From positions 211,005,096-211,069,095 of the forward strand of contig CM065802.1 of NCBI GenBank assembly GCA_033398695.1: a stretch of 64,000 nt of DNA, given 5' to 3'. The notes under the pieces are model-generated. The model saw nothing but the letters and a program-made list of their open reading frames with translations. It did no database searches and was not told the DNA's origin. Source of the DNA: Orobanche coerulescens. Its lineage: Eukaryota; Streptophyta; Magnoliopsida; Lamiales; Orobanchaceae. Below, piece after piece: positions 46,459-56,738 of the stretch. The position numbers were made by a program, and so were the translations under genes. How positions within the stretch are numbered: the stretch's first letter is position 1; each line of letters starts with the position of its first letter.

Positions 46459-47493
46459 CTATCCGCACGTGTGACACTTCAATGGTGGAAAGTTGCATTC
46501 CAAACTAACGTGGCCTGGACGGCCACAATTATAGCAAGTCACCGTGCGATTTGTGGTGCCCGGAGTAGGACGGTAACCCCTCTTTCCTTTACTAGAACGT
46601 GACGACTGTCCGGCATATCGGTTAGTCGTCTGTGACCTCTGAAAGTTGCCACCCTTAGAGCCAGAAAAATTCCCTGCGACTTTCTGCTTCTTCGGTTCTT
46701 CAACGGTATCGTTGTCGGGGCTTAACATATCATGGGCTAAAGCTCTGTCCTGATACTCCTTCAGTGTGGTACAATCAAATCCGGCCATGTAACGTCGTAA
46801 GTCCAAATTCATCCGCATATCAAAATAACGGATCTTATCACGCTCGTTCCGTACTTGATCCTTCACGTGGATCAGTTGTTGGTTGTACTCTACAATCGCT
46901 TGCGAAACAGGAATGTTCTGCGGTTTAGCCTCGAAAAAGGCTCGGATTCGGCTCTCTCGCACCGGCCAAGGACAAAACTCGGCCTCCAAAAGCTCCTTAA
47001 ATTCCTCCCACGTGGCAATGCGATCCTGTGGCTTGATGACCTTCCACCAGGTAGCGGCCTCCTTGGTGAGGAAATACTGAGCAATCGGTACTTTCCTCAC
47101 TTCGGGGCAATCAACCGCCTCGAAAATCTTTTCCAATTCCGCTAGCCAGTCTTCCCATCCTAACGGGTCTGTGGCACCGCCAAATTGTGGAGGGTGCATA
47201 CGAATTACATTCTGAAGCAAGGCATCCGTGTTCGGGTTCAGATTATTCAGCTGAACTATTTGGGCTAAAATGGTCATCTGGGTAGCCAATTGTTGAAGTA
47301 CATTCGCAACTCCAACGTCCGCGTTGTTCCCCTGGCCATTCGACTGGTCGTGCTGACTTTCGGTGTCGGGATGCACCGAGTTTGACAAGCTGGGGTTGGT
47401 TGACCCCGCAACAGAACTGATGGAAACGGCCGCGCCACGACCTCTTCCACGTCCACGGCCACGACCACGGCCACGACCCCTACCAGCTGACAT
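46459..47493 (-). CDS. Gypsy element 3 gag, ending at an in-frame UAG
   Basis: This is the capsid and nucleocapsid part of the element's polyprotein. I choose the ATG at 47491-47493 (MSAGRGRGRG) because the Arg-Gly N-terminus is shared with element 2; an upstream in-frame ATG exists at 47529. The Ty3-type gag region contains WEDWLAELEKIFEAVDCPE and ATWWKVIKPQD. A first CCHC knuckle is complete (CYNCGRPGHVSLEC). A second knuckle begins CHTCG and is interrupted by TAG, after which pol continues in the same frame. A CAG-to-TAG change would explain the stop. Confidence 0.9.
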   Translation of the reverse strand: MSAGRGRGRGRGRGRGRGRGAAVSISSVAGSTNPSLSNSVHPDTESQHDQSNGQGNNADVGVANVLQQLATQMTILAQIVQLNNLNPNTDALLQNVIRMHPPQFGGATDPLGWEDWLAELEKIFEAVDCPEVRKVPIAQYFLTKEAATWWKVIKPQDRIATWEEFKELLEAEFCPWPVRESRIRAFFEAKPQNIPVSQAIVEYNQQLIHVKDQVRNERDKIRYFDMRMNLDLRRYMAGFDCTTLKEYQDRALAHDMLSPDNDTVEEPKKQKVAGNFSGSKGGNFQRSQTTNRYAGQSSRSSKGKRGYRPTPGTTNRTVTCYNCGRPGHVSLECNFPPLKCHTCG

Positions 47494-47716
47494 ACTAAAT
47501 AACACACAAGTCACGTAAGCATAATTCAATTACACGTCATCAAAGTGACCGATTCTCACGAATACCAATAAAACGAAGCAAAACGAATAAGGAAACACCA
47601 GAAGAGTAAGTGGTCTTACAAGTACCGGTCGCACTGTGATGATGGCAGAGTAGTGATACTGCGGACAAATGACGACTCGATCGACCCAAAAGACCGACAG
47701 CCTAGGTATCCATAGA

Positions 47717-47733
47717 CCTAAGCTCTGATACCA
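47717..47733 (-). other. Primer-binding site, gypsy element 3
   Basis: The complement reads TGGTATCAGAGCTTAGG, an exact initiator tRNA-Met match for at least 12 bases, five bases inside the 5' LTR. Confidence 0.9.
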
Positions 47734-47738
47734 TATTC

Positions 47739-49868
47739 TGTAACACCCACAAGTTATTCAGGGAATATCACAGCGCCGTAAGCCCCGCCGTGGGACCCAC
47801 AAGACTAAACATCCGCGGAACTATAAATTTTGACCGAGAAGGTCTACATACAATGGAATTACGAACAATACAAAGGGTATTCAAAACATAACCAATGTAT
47901 CCAAAGACATCACAACACGAATCAATACCTCGGCAGACACAGGCCGGAACATCAAAGAAAATGGAAAACAATATTCGAGTATTCAATAACCATTCCAGTA
48001 CAACAACACTGAATGGAAAACTCAACACATAACCGGAGGAAAGACACAGTATCACAGTTGCCCACCATCTTCATGCCAACCCGATACCTGCCCGTCCGCT
48101 CTCCTGGAACCTGAAATACATAAAAAGTATTTCCCCCATAAAGGGGTTAACCGTCGAATAGCTAGTGCAAGTATATCAAGTATGAAACACAATACTCCTC
48201 AACAATAAAGTAAAAGTATCCGTCAATTCATCAATTCAAGACTAGTATTCCGGAATAACTAAATCTTATAGCGTCACATCAAGACGTATATGAATGCCGT
48301 AGAAACGGTTCGTTCATATCATCCATCAATACATGTATGAATGCCGTAGAAATGGTTCGTTCATAACATGCCATCAATACATATATGAATGTCGTAGAAA
48401 CGGTTTGTTCATATCATGCCATCAATATATCTATGAATGCCGTAGAAACGGTTCGTTCATATCATACCATCAATATTTCTTACTTTCAAAGTCGAGAACG
48501 TACAATCATAAATATATATATACTTGCCTTCGAGACATCGAGAAAACGAATGGAAAAAAGGGTATGAGTTCGGTAGGTCCAAGAACGTGCTCCCGGCACC
48601 TAAACGATTCGCAAGGAATATGATAATTAATTATCCATATTCAAATTACACGAAGAAACTCCCGAAACCCGTCTACGATTTATGGAAATACATGGATAAT
48701 CAACTAGAGGTGCCCTCACAAGTCCAAAAACGGTATAATCCAATCCGTAAAACCATAGGAAAAGCATGCATACGGGATAGATACATCATAATCTCAAAGT
48801 TCTCAAGCTTCAAAGCGGGTAAATCGGATGAATCTATGAAAAATCCCCAAATTCCAAAAAGGTAGGGTTCTAAGGATTTTTACCTTGATTCGTACGATAG
48901 GATGGATTAGATGTTGAATAATCCTTGGATTTTTACCTTGATTCGTACAATATCTGATGGAGGACTACCTCAAAAAGCCCCAAATCGTCTCTCCCGAGCT
49001 CTCCCGATCGGAAAAAGTGGAAAAGATGTGAAATGACGAGTGCAGGGGTTGACTGTCCCCTTATATACTGTCCCAGTCTAGCGCACGCTACGCCTCAATG
49101 TTAGCGTGCGCTAACGGGTCACCTGGTAGTCCAGTGGCTACTGCCATAAGACATTAGCGCACGTTACAAAACATCCCTTGCGTGCGCTAACTGCTGTCCT
49201 GCCAAAATCTCAGCTTACTGCCTAGGTCCGCTAGCGTGCGTTAATACTGAGCACTAGCGTGCGTTACACAATACATATAGCGTACGCTAGCTGCTGCCTA
49301 GCGTGTGCTACCCGTTAGTCCAGAAAGTCTGAAACCTCACTGCTTCTACTGACCAGACCATTAGCGTGCGCTATCATTATGCCTTAGCGTGCGCTACGTA
49401 ACAGTTTTAGCGTGCGCTAGCCGAAGCCTAGCGTGCGCTACCTGATAGTCCAGAAACCTGACAACCTCACTGCCTCTGCCGACCCGGCCATTAGCGTGCG
49501 CTACGGACGGATGTTAGCGTGCGCTACTAACCACGAATAGCGCGCGCTAACGAACTCCTAGCGTGCGTTAATCCGCCAGTCCAGAGAGCAGTCTGAGTTA
49601 CTGGTTCTGACCTGACTGGTCCCTTAGCGCGCGCTACGGCTCAAAGCTAGCGTGCGCTAATCAAGCTGAATTAGCGTGCGTTAGCCTAGGCCTAGCGTGC
49701 GCTATTCCTCTGGCCCAGAACACTTCCGCAAGGTCTAAACAATACGATCGTGACCTAAACAAGGCACGAAACTTAATAACAATATCAACAACGTCTCCAT
49801 GCGTTTACAGAGCGACAAAATAAGGAGAACGGCAAGGTCAAACAGTCAATAAAAGTACGGGTATTACA
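47739..49868 (-). repeat. Gypsy element 3 5' LTR
   Basis: It is nearly identical to the left LTR. On the coding strand its TATA box is better preserved (TATATAAGG, about 49061-49069). A short segment containing the donor-like site is duplicated here (near 48876-48898 and 48926-48948), a difference from the left LTR. Confidence 0.95.
49079..49705 (-). repeat. Array of about 20 TTAGCGTGCGCTAA palindromes, right LTR
   Basis: This is the counterpart of 42009-42630, with the same number and order of palindromes. Several copies are intact here and mutated in the other LTR. Confidence 0.92.
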
Positions 49869-50021
49869 GAGCGAGAGGCTGGGGCCACCCCTCAGGTGCG
49901 GGATCGAGAGTCTCGCGTCGCCGCGACTTCCCTCTGTCGTCGGCTGGGGCTCGGATCGATCCGGGATATGATGTCGGGCGGTTCGGAGAGCGGCTCTCTT
50001 CGATGTAGTGGCGGACGTCAT
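49869..50021 (-). pseudogene. Tat-like gag, N-terminal part
   Basis: From the ATG at 50019-50021 (MTSATTSKRAALRTARHH) the frame runs to the insertion point of gypsy element 3 and joins 40656 in the same frame once the duplicated GAGCG is counted once. It lies about 110 bp inside the primer site, as expected for a gag start. Confidence 0.8.
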
Positions 50022-50128
50022 GATTCTGAAGGCTTTCTTTGAAGCGCAGTGAGTGTCACTTCAAGTATATGTCCCGAGAACACTAAGTGTTCTTCGGGAC
50101 GATAGGAATAAAAATGAAGGTTTAGACG

Positions 50129-50146
50129 CCCCTTCCTCTAGCGCCA
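50129..50146 (-). other. Primer-binding site, Tat-like element
   Basis: The complement reads TGGCGCTAGAGGAAGGGG, two bases inside the 5' LTR. It is not the tRNA-Met type used by the chromoviruses here. I do not assign the tRNA. Confidence 0.7.
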
Positions 50147-50148
50147 AT

Positions 50149-51233
50149 TGTTGCTACCCAAAATATTATCCAGAGATAGATATTGCTGGAATAGTCGAGT
50201 AGCAAACAAAGTGCGAGAACACTTCCGTGGGAAAATAAATAACACAAGATTTGCTGAGGTTGTTAGTCCCGGGCTTGAATGCTCTCGCGAGATGTTATTA
50301 ATACAAATATTCTGGGGTACAAGTATTAATGTTAGAGTACAATTACAATGAGTGTAAAGACCCTAGTTATCTTAGCTATTGAGCGTGAAGATTGCCGGAA
50401 GAACCAGATATGATGCTCTGTGAGTTCTTGTAACAACGTTGATGAGCTGTGACGACCGTGAGAAATCGACAGTCTCACACGGTGTGTATTAGCTGTATGT
50501 CTGAGCTTATGGGCTTGCGAGTCTCTTCGAATCTATACTGCAGGGAGTTCTTGCCTCTGCCGACCGTCTTCTGGATGAGAGGTGCTGAGAGAGAAATCCT
50601 GAGGTAGATTCTAGAGAGGAAGCCGAGAGCCTGAAAGAGTGTATGTATTCTGAATGTGGTTGTCAACTGAGTTCCGAACTGATTGGAACGAATTGCGAAC
50701 CTTTTTCCAGTTGCTGGAGGTTCTCTATTTATAGGACTCGGAGATGCTGGGCGATCGCCTCCGCTGTATTATAATAAGCGGGCGATCGTCTTTAGCACAT
50801 GGGCTGGTCTCCTTACAGTCCGTAGGAGTTGCTGGCAGTCAGCCGTGCGGTCCAATGAGAAGTCTGCACGCGTCTGAGTCGTTGTCACGGGCGGTCCCAC
50901 CTTATACCTTTCGGCGGGTCTGTCGGTAGGTGATAAGGTGGTGACAGGCTGTGGTCAACGATCCATGTTATGCGGCGCCTTTCGCGGATCTGCACATGGG
51001 CGCTGCTTTGAGATCCAATCGTCGTAAACTTTGACGGACGAAGGTCTTGCTCGGGGCACAGGACGGTCGTCCTAGGTCGGGCACCAGAGTCGATCGCTAG
51101 GTGCCGAAAGGCAATCGCCTTGGGAGTCGATCGCTAGATAATCGAAGGTGGGCCGCTACCTTGTTTGGTTGTGGACTCGGTCGCTCGGCCCTTGATCCGA
51201 TCGCCGTCGAGGCGTACAAATCGCCGCACAACA
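50149..51233 (-). repeat. Tat-like element 5' LTR
   Basis: It runs from TGTTGCTACCC to CGCACAACA and matches 33455-34534 closely. The GTACA duplication follows at 51234-51238. Confidence 0.93.
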
Positions 51234-51498
51234 GTACATATAATAATATATGATAAATCTATATATAATATGCCCTACCATCTAGATTTTGTTCTCAGCT
51301 CAATGGTTGTTCTACGAAATTCGGCTGATTTTCAAGTTTACGAGCTTGAAAAAATTTGCAACGAGTACTTACCTAATTGATGGGCGAATCTCAAACAAGT
51401 GGAACAATTCCGGCGAAGCAAGGAGACCTGCGAACGGTGAGCGGCAAACGGCAAGCTCCGAACGGCGAGAGAAAAGAGAGTAGAGGCGCTGGCGCTTA

Positions 51499-51801
51499 GT
51501 TCCCGAGTTTAACTTAACGAGATAAAAGAAGAAAAATGGATGGAAATAGGAAGAAAGCAAAAATATTTGGTGTTCCTGAGTTTTTTAATGAAAAAAAACT
51601 GAAAGAAATGGAAGGAAAACTTCCTCTTCTAACTTTCCTTCCGATTGGGAAGGATTTGGAGAAAAAAGAACAAAATGGTTAATTTTTCCTTTCATTTCCT
51701 TCTAACTCGAGAACCCAAAATACAATTTCCTTTTACTTTCATTTTTCTTTTTTTCTCTTCCAACTTTCTTTCCTTTTTTTTTTTTACTAAAACTCGGGAA
51801 C
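51499..51801. mobile_element. Small TIR element (MITE)
   Basis: The ends GTTCCCGAGTTT and AAACTCGGGAAC form inverted repeats, with TA on both sides (51497-51498 and 51802-51803), which suggests a Tc1/mariner-type duplication. The interior is A-rich on one arm and T-rich on the other, so it could fold back. It has no coding sequence. Confidence 0.65.
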
Positions 51802-52117
51802 TAAGCCTGAAAGACTGAAGAGAGAAGAATAGGGTTTACTTCGGCCCTCGAGTTCCCGTTCAAGCATGATATATTTCGGGTTTAATAAGTGTTTCTATTG
51901 TTATCAAATTTAGAACTCAAACCTGACCCGTGAGGAAAAAAACCGAACCCGAAATGAGAAAAATAAGAGCAGAAAATTTACAACCCGACCCAACCCGACT
52001 TTTTGGATCGAATTTTCGAATTTTCGAATTAAAAGTCTCAACTCTAATCCGAATGAGATAGAATCAAACCAAAATTGATCAGTTTGAATCTCCATTATTC
52101 AGGTCCTTAGTCTCGGC

Positions 52118-52715
52118 TAGTGCTGTTAGCGGTCCGAGTGAACCCGAAACCCGGTCATGAACCGGACCGAAATACCCGGGACAGAAACTCACCCGAAAAC
52201 TAACGAGTTCGGATTCGAGTTCTAAATATTGAACCGAAACCGATAAGACCCGGACCGATAAAACCGAAAAAAAACTCGGTAATAAATTAAAAAAAAGTTT
52301 ATATGTATTTTATAATTTATATATTTTATACATATATTATTAATATGTTTTGCGTGTTTTAAACATAAATAGCATGCTGGTCAAGTAGTTAAGACGCTGT
52401 ACTTGAACAAAAGGTCTGGAGTTCGAATCATGTAACCCCCATTTATGTGATTTATTTTGCTTCTCTTCCTTCATTTTCCTAGTAAAGATTCATCCCACAT
52501 AGGGTTGTTAGCGGTCCGAGTGAACCCGAAACTCGGCCATGAACCGGACCGAAATACCCGGGACCGAAACTCACCCAAAAACTAACGAGTTCGGATTCGA
52601 GTTCTAAACATTGAACCGGAACCCTTATCGGTCCGGACCGGATCTACCCGGTAACCTCTTGGACCGGATCCGAATCTAGAGAAAACCGGTCCGAACCGAT
52701 CCGATAACAGCTCTA
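52118..52715. mobile_element. Composite hAT-like MITE
   Basis: The ends TAGTGCTGTTAGCGG and (complement) TAGAGCTGTTATCGG are inverted repeats. The flanking octamers GTCTCGGC (52110-52117) and GTCCCGGC (52716-52723) differ by one base, fitting an 8-bp hAT duplication. A roughly 140-bp segment at the left end is repeated directly at about 52503-52640, so two related elements seem to be joined. A tRNA-like segment lies between the two repeats. Confidence 0.7.
52372..52437 (+). other. tRNA-like segment with box A and box B
   Basis: TGGTCAAGTAGTTAAGACGC (52378-52397) resembles a tRNA box A, and GGTCTGGAGTTCGAATCA (52413-52430) resembles box B. The spacing fits an internal Pol III promoter. The acceptor stem does not pair convincingly, so this is a tRNA relic or SINE head rather than a working tRNA gene. 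Confidence 0.5.
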
Positions 52716-52880
52716 GTCCCGGCCCGAGTGTCATGTGTGAGCCCATTGTTTTTTGGTAACAATGAGCCCAATTCTCTGAATCACCGGTCGTAGGATTTTA
52801 GAACTAACACCATTAGAGCTCCTCGAAAAAACCCTTTAGATCCATCCAACAGAACTCATTGCTGCACACATAAACCCCAG

Positions 52881-53213
52881 ATGTCTTCTCTTAGACACCC
52901 TTCGTCGAGCAGATCCAGCGGCAGCGGCAGCGGCAGCGGCGACGGCATTCTCTCCCGAATCTCTGATTATTCGATCGTTAGGAAGGGAAAGAGCGCCGCC
53001 TGTGACGCGGCGTACGTGGCCAAACGCCTAATGAAGAGCACAGGCAAGGCGGCATGGATCGTCGCCACCACCTTCATCGTCCTTGGGATCCCACTCATCA
53101 TTGAGATGGATCGCGAAGCTCAGTTCAGTGAAGCCGAGATGCAGCAAGCCTCCCTCCTCGGCGGCGCCGCTCCTGCCCACCCGGCCTTCATGACCCCATC
53201 CCCATCTAAGTGA
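52881..53213 (+). CDS. TOM9: Mitochondrial import receptor subunit TOM9/TOM22-like
   Basis: This 110-residue protein matches the plant TOM9 (TOM22-type) family, a tail-anchored subunit of the outer-membrane TOM translocase that receives preproteins from the cytosol. A Ser/Gly-rich N-terminus (about 1-22) is followed by ILSRISDYSIV and the conserved KSTGKAAWIVATTF block. One transmembrane helix lies around residues 55-77 (AAWIVATTFIVLGIPLII), followed by EMDREAQ and the C-terminal EMQQASLLG motif. The short acid-poor cytosolic domain, smaller than in fungi and animals, is a plant trait. The start is chosen because the family motifs follow at the usual distance and no other ATG precedes them in frame. 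It is intronless, as in relatives. This is the clearest host gene in the window. Confidence 0.93.
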   Translation: MSSLRHPSSSRSSGSGSGSGDGILSRISDYSIVRKGKSAACDAAYVAKRLMKSTGKAAWIVATTFIVLGIPLIIEMDREAQFSEAEMQQASLLGGAAPAHPAFMTPSPSK

Positions 53214-55700
53214 TGCAAATTGCAACCATGATTTATTCCCTTTTTTGGGCCTTTTCCAGTTTGAATATAGATTGGTGTATTTTTCCCTCTTTCTTTTTTT
53301 TCTAGTGTTTTGTATGAGCTATTTAATGCATTAATAATTTAGTTGTTGCAATTATATAGTTGCATACTGTTATTGAGTTATTTTTGCAGTTATCTAAATT
53401 ATGCATAACCACCTTTTGATGATTTGTGTTATTTGAAGTGCATTGATAGTTGAATAGTTACCATTGTTGTCTTGCCATTCTTTTTCTTAATTTTTCAAGT
53501 TAATTGGTTCTGATGGCAAATCAAGAACAGGTTACAGAACCTTATAGTTGGTGTGAAACTTAAAAAAAAACATTGGACTTGGTGAATCTATTAACTCTGT
53601 TGATGATATTTCTCTTTCCTTACTCCTGAAGCTGTAATAGTGAAAACTACATCTTGATCGTACTCCCGAACTTTTTTTTCTTTTTGTGTGTGTGGTAAGT
53701 ACCGGTATAATTTACACGATGAACACTTATTTACATCATCTTAGCTTGAGATTTCAGATTGTCTTATTAGTGGAAGTTTATATTTTTATGATTGAATGAC
53801 AGTTCTGCTGTTGTTTTTAAGAAGTTTTTTGCTTTGAAGTATAACTTAGTTACCCACTCTGTATTATTTCGCTGATTTTCATGTGCTTATTCACTGTTCG
53901 TGCGAAAGCATGTTTTTAAATATGATGGTTTCATGTGGTTGGGTTGTGGAGCCTGAAGTATTGTGCACTAGTCCGCTCTGACACCTAATTGGGGCTAACA
54001 TCCATTTGTTATAAATAGCCCATTGAAGGAACTGTATCTCTCGAAATATAGTGAATATATCCTGGCTTGGCAGCACCCCCGTACGTCGTTAGAAATTACG
54101 GCAAACTGGGTAGACAATTGTGTGTCTTTTGTCATGTTTCATTCTTGTTTTCTCCTGTTACTGCAGTTTTTTTGGTAACACGTGTATTATTGTCTGGTTT
54201 TATCTGCATGTTTAAGCATTTTAACAGTTGAAATCACCAGTTCTGGGTTGTATCGGAACTTTGGTAACAACTTTATTTGTTTTTTCTACATTACAAATTT
54301 GGATATAAGATTAGGACGCATAAAACTTCCCCATTTATGGTGTTTTCATTTATTTGGCTGTGTCCGTTGTTTCATCGTGGTAAAGACTAAAGATGATACC
54401 TCCATTACCTCATTTCTTAAAAAGGCGTGATCCCAAGTGGTTTTTTCATATATAGGAAATTGCCGATATTGTTTGTATTGTTTCTTGATCGGATTTTATA
54501 TTCATCTTTCTGAGATCTAAAACGAGTAACGTTGTCGGAGTTTTATGATATAGGGTGAATAGCAGAAAACGAGTAAGGTTGTCGGAGTCTTTTATGATAT
54601 ATTTTTTCCTTTTAATTTTATCTCGTTAGTTTTGGCGTCATGGCGCTCCCCTACTGCTGCTGGACTTTGTTCAGTATGTCGACACTTTCTCTCCCTCACT
54701 TTCTTTATGTATTTGGTCAAGATTATTTGATTTTATTGTTTTGGTTGACACTCCTTGTTTCACCACATATTTCCTTAATTTCTCAGGGAAAGGAAATGTT
54801 TTTTGTTTTTTTTGTACCTGTACTTTTTTACTTCAGTGGTTCGTCTGGAAAGTTACAAGTCGTGCATACGATGGCGGAGGGAGGGTTTTTCCAGGGGGGG
54901 TCCGGGGACCCCTTCGGCCGCCGGGAATTTCCCTATGAAGTGAGGGAAGGTTTTGCCTTGACTACCTTCCGAACCACCAACCTCTATATATAATCGGACC
55001 CCGGCAAAATATTTTGCTGGGAAATGAGTCGTTTGCAAGTTTAGATGTCGAAGTTTGCTGCTGCTTAACTAATTATCATGATTTAAATGTAAGTTTTTAG
55101 CTATCGACTCGTAGACTAATTATGACGCCCGGTTTGGATAATCCTAATATGAAATGTGCCCGATGATTTTTGAATTTTTGCGGTTCATCAGACTGTCTAT
55201 TTTAATGTTTTTAGGTGGTTAAAGAGAAAAATGTCAGAGACAATCAGTTCATCCCACTTCACATGTTTGAAACATTGTGATGATCCAAGCCGAGATCATA
55301 TAACGCTCTCAACCCATTCAAAACAAGTGGAAAATGATTGGAAAAGAGTAGAGATTTAAGAGAGAGAGGATTTAGAGAGAGAAAACTACTACTTTGCACA
55401 ATCCCACAAAATTTGATGCAATTTTTACATCAATTCTGAAGTTCATATTTAATATTACACCAAAATTTGCACTAAGAAGAATATTCTCAAGTATGGTCTT
55501 TGCTGATCCGGTCCTGAGAATTTGTAGGGCTAGTGCAATTTTTTTTTTTTGTTGAGCCCTTTTAAATAAACACAAAAATGAGAGAATTCAAATATTGCCG
55601 GCCTGAGATGCGAACAGGGCCACCGTAAAACCTGTCGATTGTAGTCATTGAAACAAGGAAAAGCATCCGCCATAAATGTTGGTTATATATATATATATAT
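53214..55700. other. Intergenic, downstream of TOM9
   Basis: The first few hundred bases are the probable 3' untranslated region of TOM9. Beyond that I see no conserved coding sequence. A GC-rich hairpin-like patch (GGGGTCCGGGGACCCC-like, around 54893-54912) preceded by GATGGCGGAG may be the worn end of a hAT-type MITE. Confidence 0.5.
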
Positions 55701-55706
55701 AGGATG

Positions 55707-56345
55707 AAAATTTGTTTTTGACCTTTTACATATACCATTATTCTTTTCTGTCTCAATTAACAACTCTTTTGATATTCAAATTGTCGAAATTGATCTTTGC
55801 CGAATAAATTCGAGTCATATATTGTAATTTCGAGTAACATAATTTTGAGCCAACTTTAAAAAATATACAATATCGAGTTATCCGATAAATCGAATTTCAG
55901 ATTCGGGTAACTCGAATATGAATTCGTGTTACCCGAATCTGAAATTCGAGTAACACTACTCCTGCTGACTTCGGGACATGCACTTCGGGATAGGAAACCT
56001 GCTAACTAGAAGTAGATAGGACACTGCACATGCACATTCGGGACATGCACTTCGGGACATGAAACAAAAAAAAAACTTTTATGTTACACGAATGAATTTC
56101 GGGACATGCACAGTAGATTCGGGACATGTTAAAAAAAAAATATTTTATGTTAAAAAAATGTTACACGAGTAACATTTTTTAAGTTGACTCGAAATTATGT
56201 TACTCGAAATTACAATATATGACCTGAATTTATTCGAGTAAAGGTCAATTTCGACAATTTAGGTATTAAAAGAGTTGTTACTAAACTTGAGGCACAAAAG
56301 AATATTACTATATACAAATTAGCAAAACAAACTATTCCCACATGT
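55707..56345. mobile_element. Foldback / long-TIR element
   Basis: A left arm of about 150 bp (to about 55860) is closely matched in reverse complement by a right arm (from about 56185). Shared pieces include AACAACTCTTTT, AATTGTCGAAATTGA and TATATTGTAATTTCGAGTAA. An inner inverted repeat (TTCAGATTCGGGTAAC and its complement, 55885-55945) adds a second hairpin. Between them are repeats of TTCGGGACATGCAC. It has no coding sequence; a Mutator-like or foldback MITE is likely, and the ends are approximate. Confidence 0.75.
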
Positions 56346-56442
56346 ACAGAGGAGTTTTCTTTAGGTCCCCTGACCCCGTGGCCTAGTACTAGGCCTGGCA
56401 TTGGGTCTTTGTAATTCCATTATCCTTCAATCTACTATAATA

Positions 56443-56638
56443 CTCCATACGTCCATCAAAAATTTGCACCAGTTAGGATGGCACGAATTTTAAGAAAAAC
56501 TGGTATAAAGTGATTTTAGTAGAGAAAAAGTTCATTTTCTAAAAAGAAAAAAGAGAAACTTTTTTTTTATAACTGGGATAAGTTTTTGACGGACATTTTA
56601 ATAAGGAAACTGGGGACAAGTTCTTGTCGGAGAGAGAG
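56443..56638. mobile_element. Stowaway-type MITE
   Basis: The left end CTCCATACGTCCATCAAAAAT resembles the Stowaway terminus CTCCCTCCGTCCC. The right end, TTGTCGGAGAGAGAG, is a worn complement of it. TA flanks both sides. The element is about 196 bp and noncoding. Confidence 0.65.
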
Positions 56639-56738
56639 TAACTTTTTTTTTTGGTAAAATATTGTACTTTATTTTACAACAGAATTTATACCCGCCGAGG
56701 AATTCTTGAAATGGAGAATTTTCATCCACCACCATTTG

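Larger units (their letters stand above)
40657..49868 (-). mobile_element. Gypsy element 3, nearly intact chromovirus-type retrotransposon
   Basis: The LTRs are 40657-42793 (2137 bp) and 47739-49868 (2130 bp), flanked by perfect GAGCG duplications (40652-40656 and 49869-49873). The primer site matches tRNA-Met, and a purine tract (TTTTTAGAGGGGTAGAA, complement of 42794-42810) precedes the 3' LTR. Gag and pol form one continuous frame except for a single UAG. The LTRs are very similar, so it is a young insertion, and it sits within the gag of the Tat-like element. The chromodomain-type tail and the LTR length fit Tekay/Del chromoviruses. Confidence 0.97.
33455..51233 (-). mobile_element. Tat-like gypsy retrotransposon, gag-only, with antisense gene
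   Basis: Its LTRs are 33455-34534 and 50149-51233, with GTACA duplications at 33450-33454 and 51234-51238. The primer site (TGGCGCTAGAGGAAGGGG, complement of 50129-50146) is next to the right LTR and the purine tract (GGGGGG, complement near 34539-34545) next to the left, so the element reads on the minus strand. It encodes gag (50021-49869 plus 40656-39268), and between gag and the 3' LTR lies a spliced gene on the opposite strand. No protease, reverse transcriptase or integrase is seen. Without the nested gypsy element 3 it is about 8.6 kb. It would need pol from a relative. Antisense extra genes are known in Tat/Grande-type elements. Confidence 0.9.

Noticed and set aside
52118..52715. Working tRNA gene in the composite MITE
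   Set aside because: The boxes are present, but no convincing acceptor or anticodon stem can be drawn.
54640..54993. 117-codon hydrophobic frame with apparent membrane segments
   Set aside because: The hydrophobicity comes from T-rich DNA; no homologue comes to mind and there is no conserved start context.
55675..55700. (TA)n microsatellite
   Set aside because: It is short and ordinary, and not worth a separate entry.
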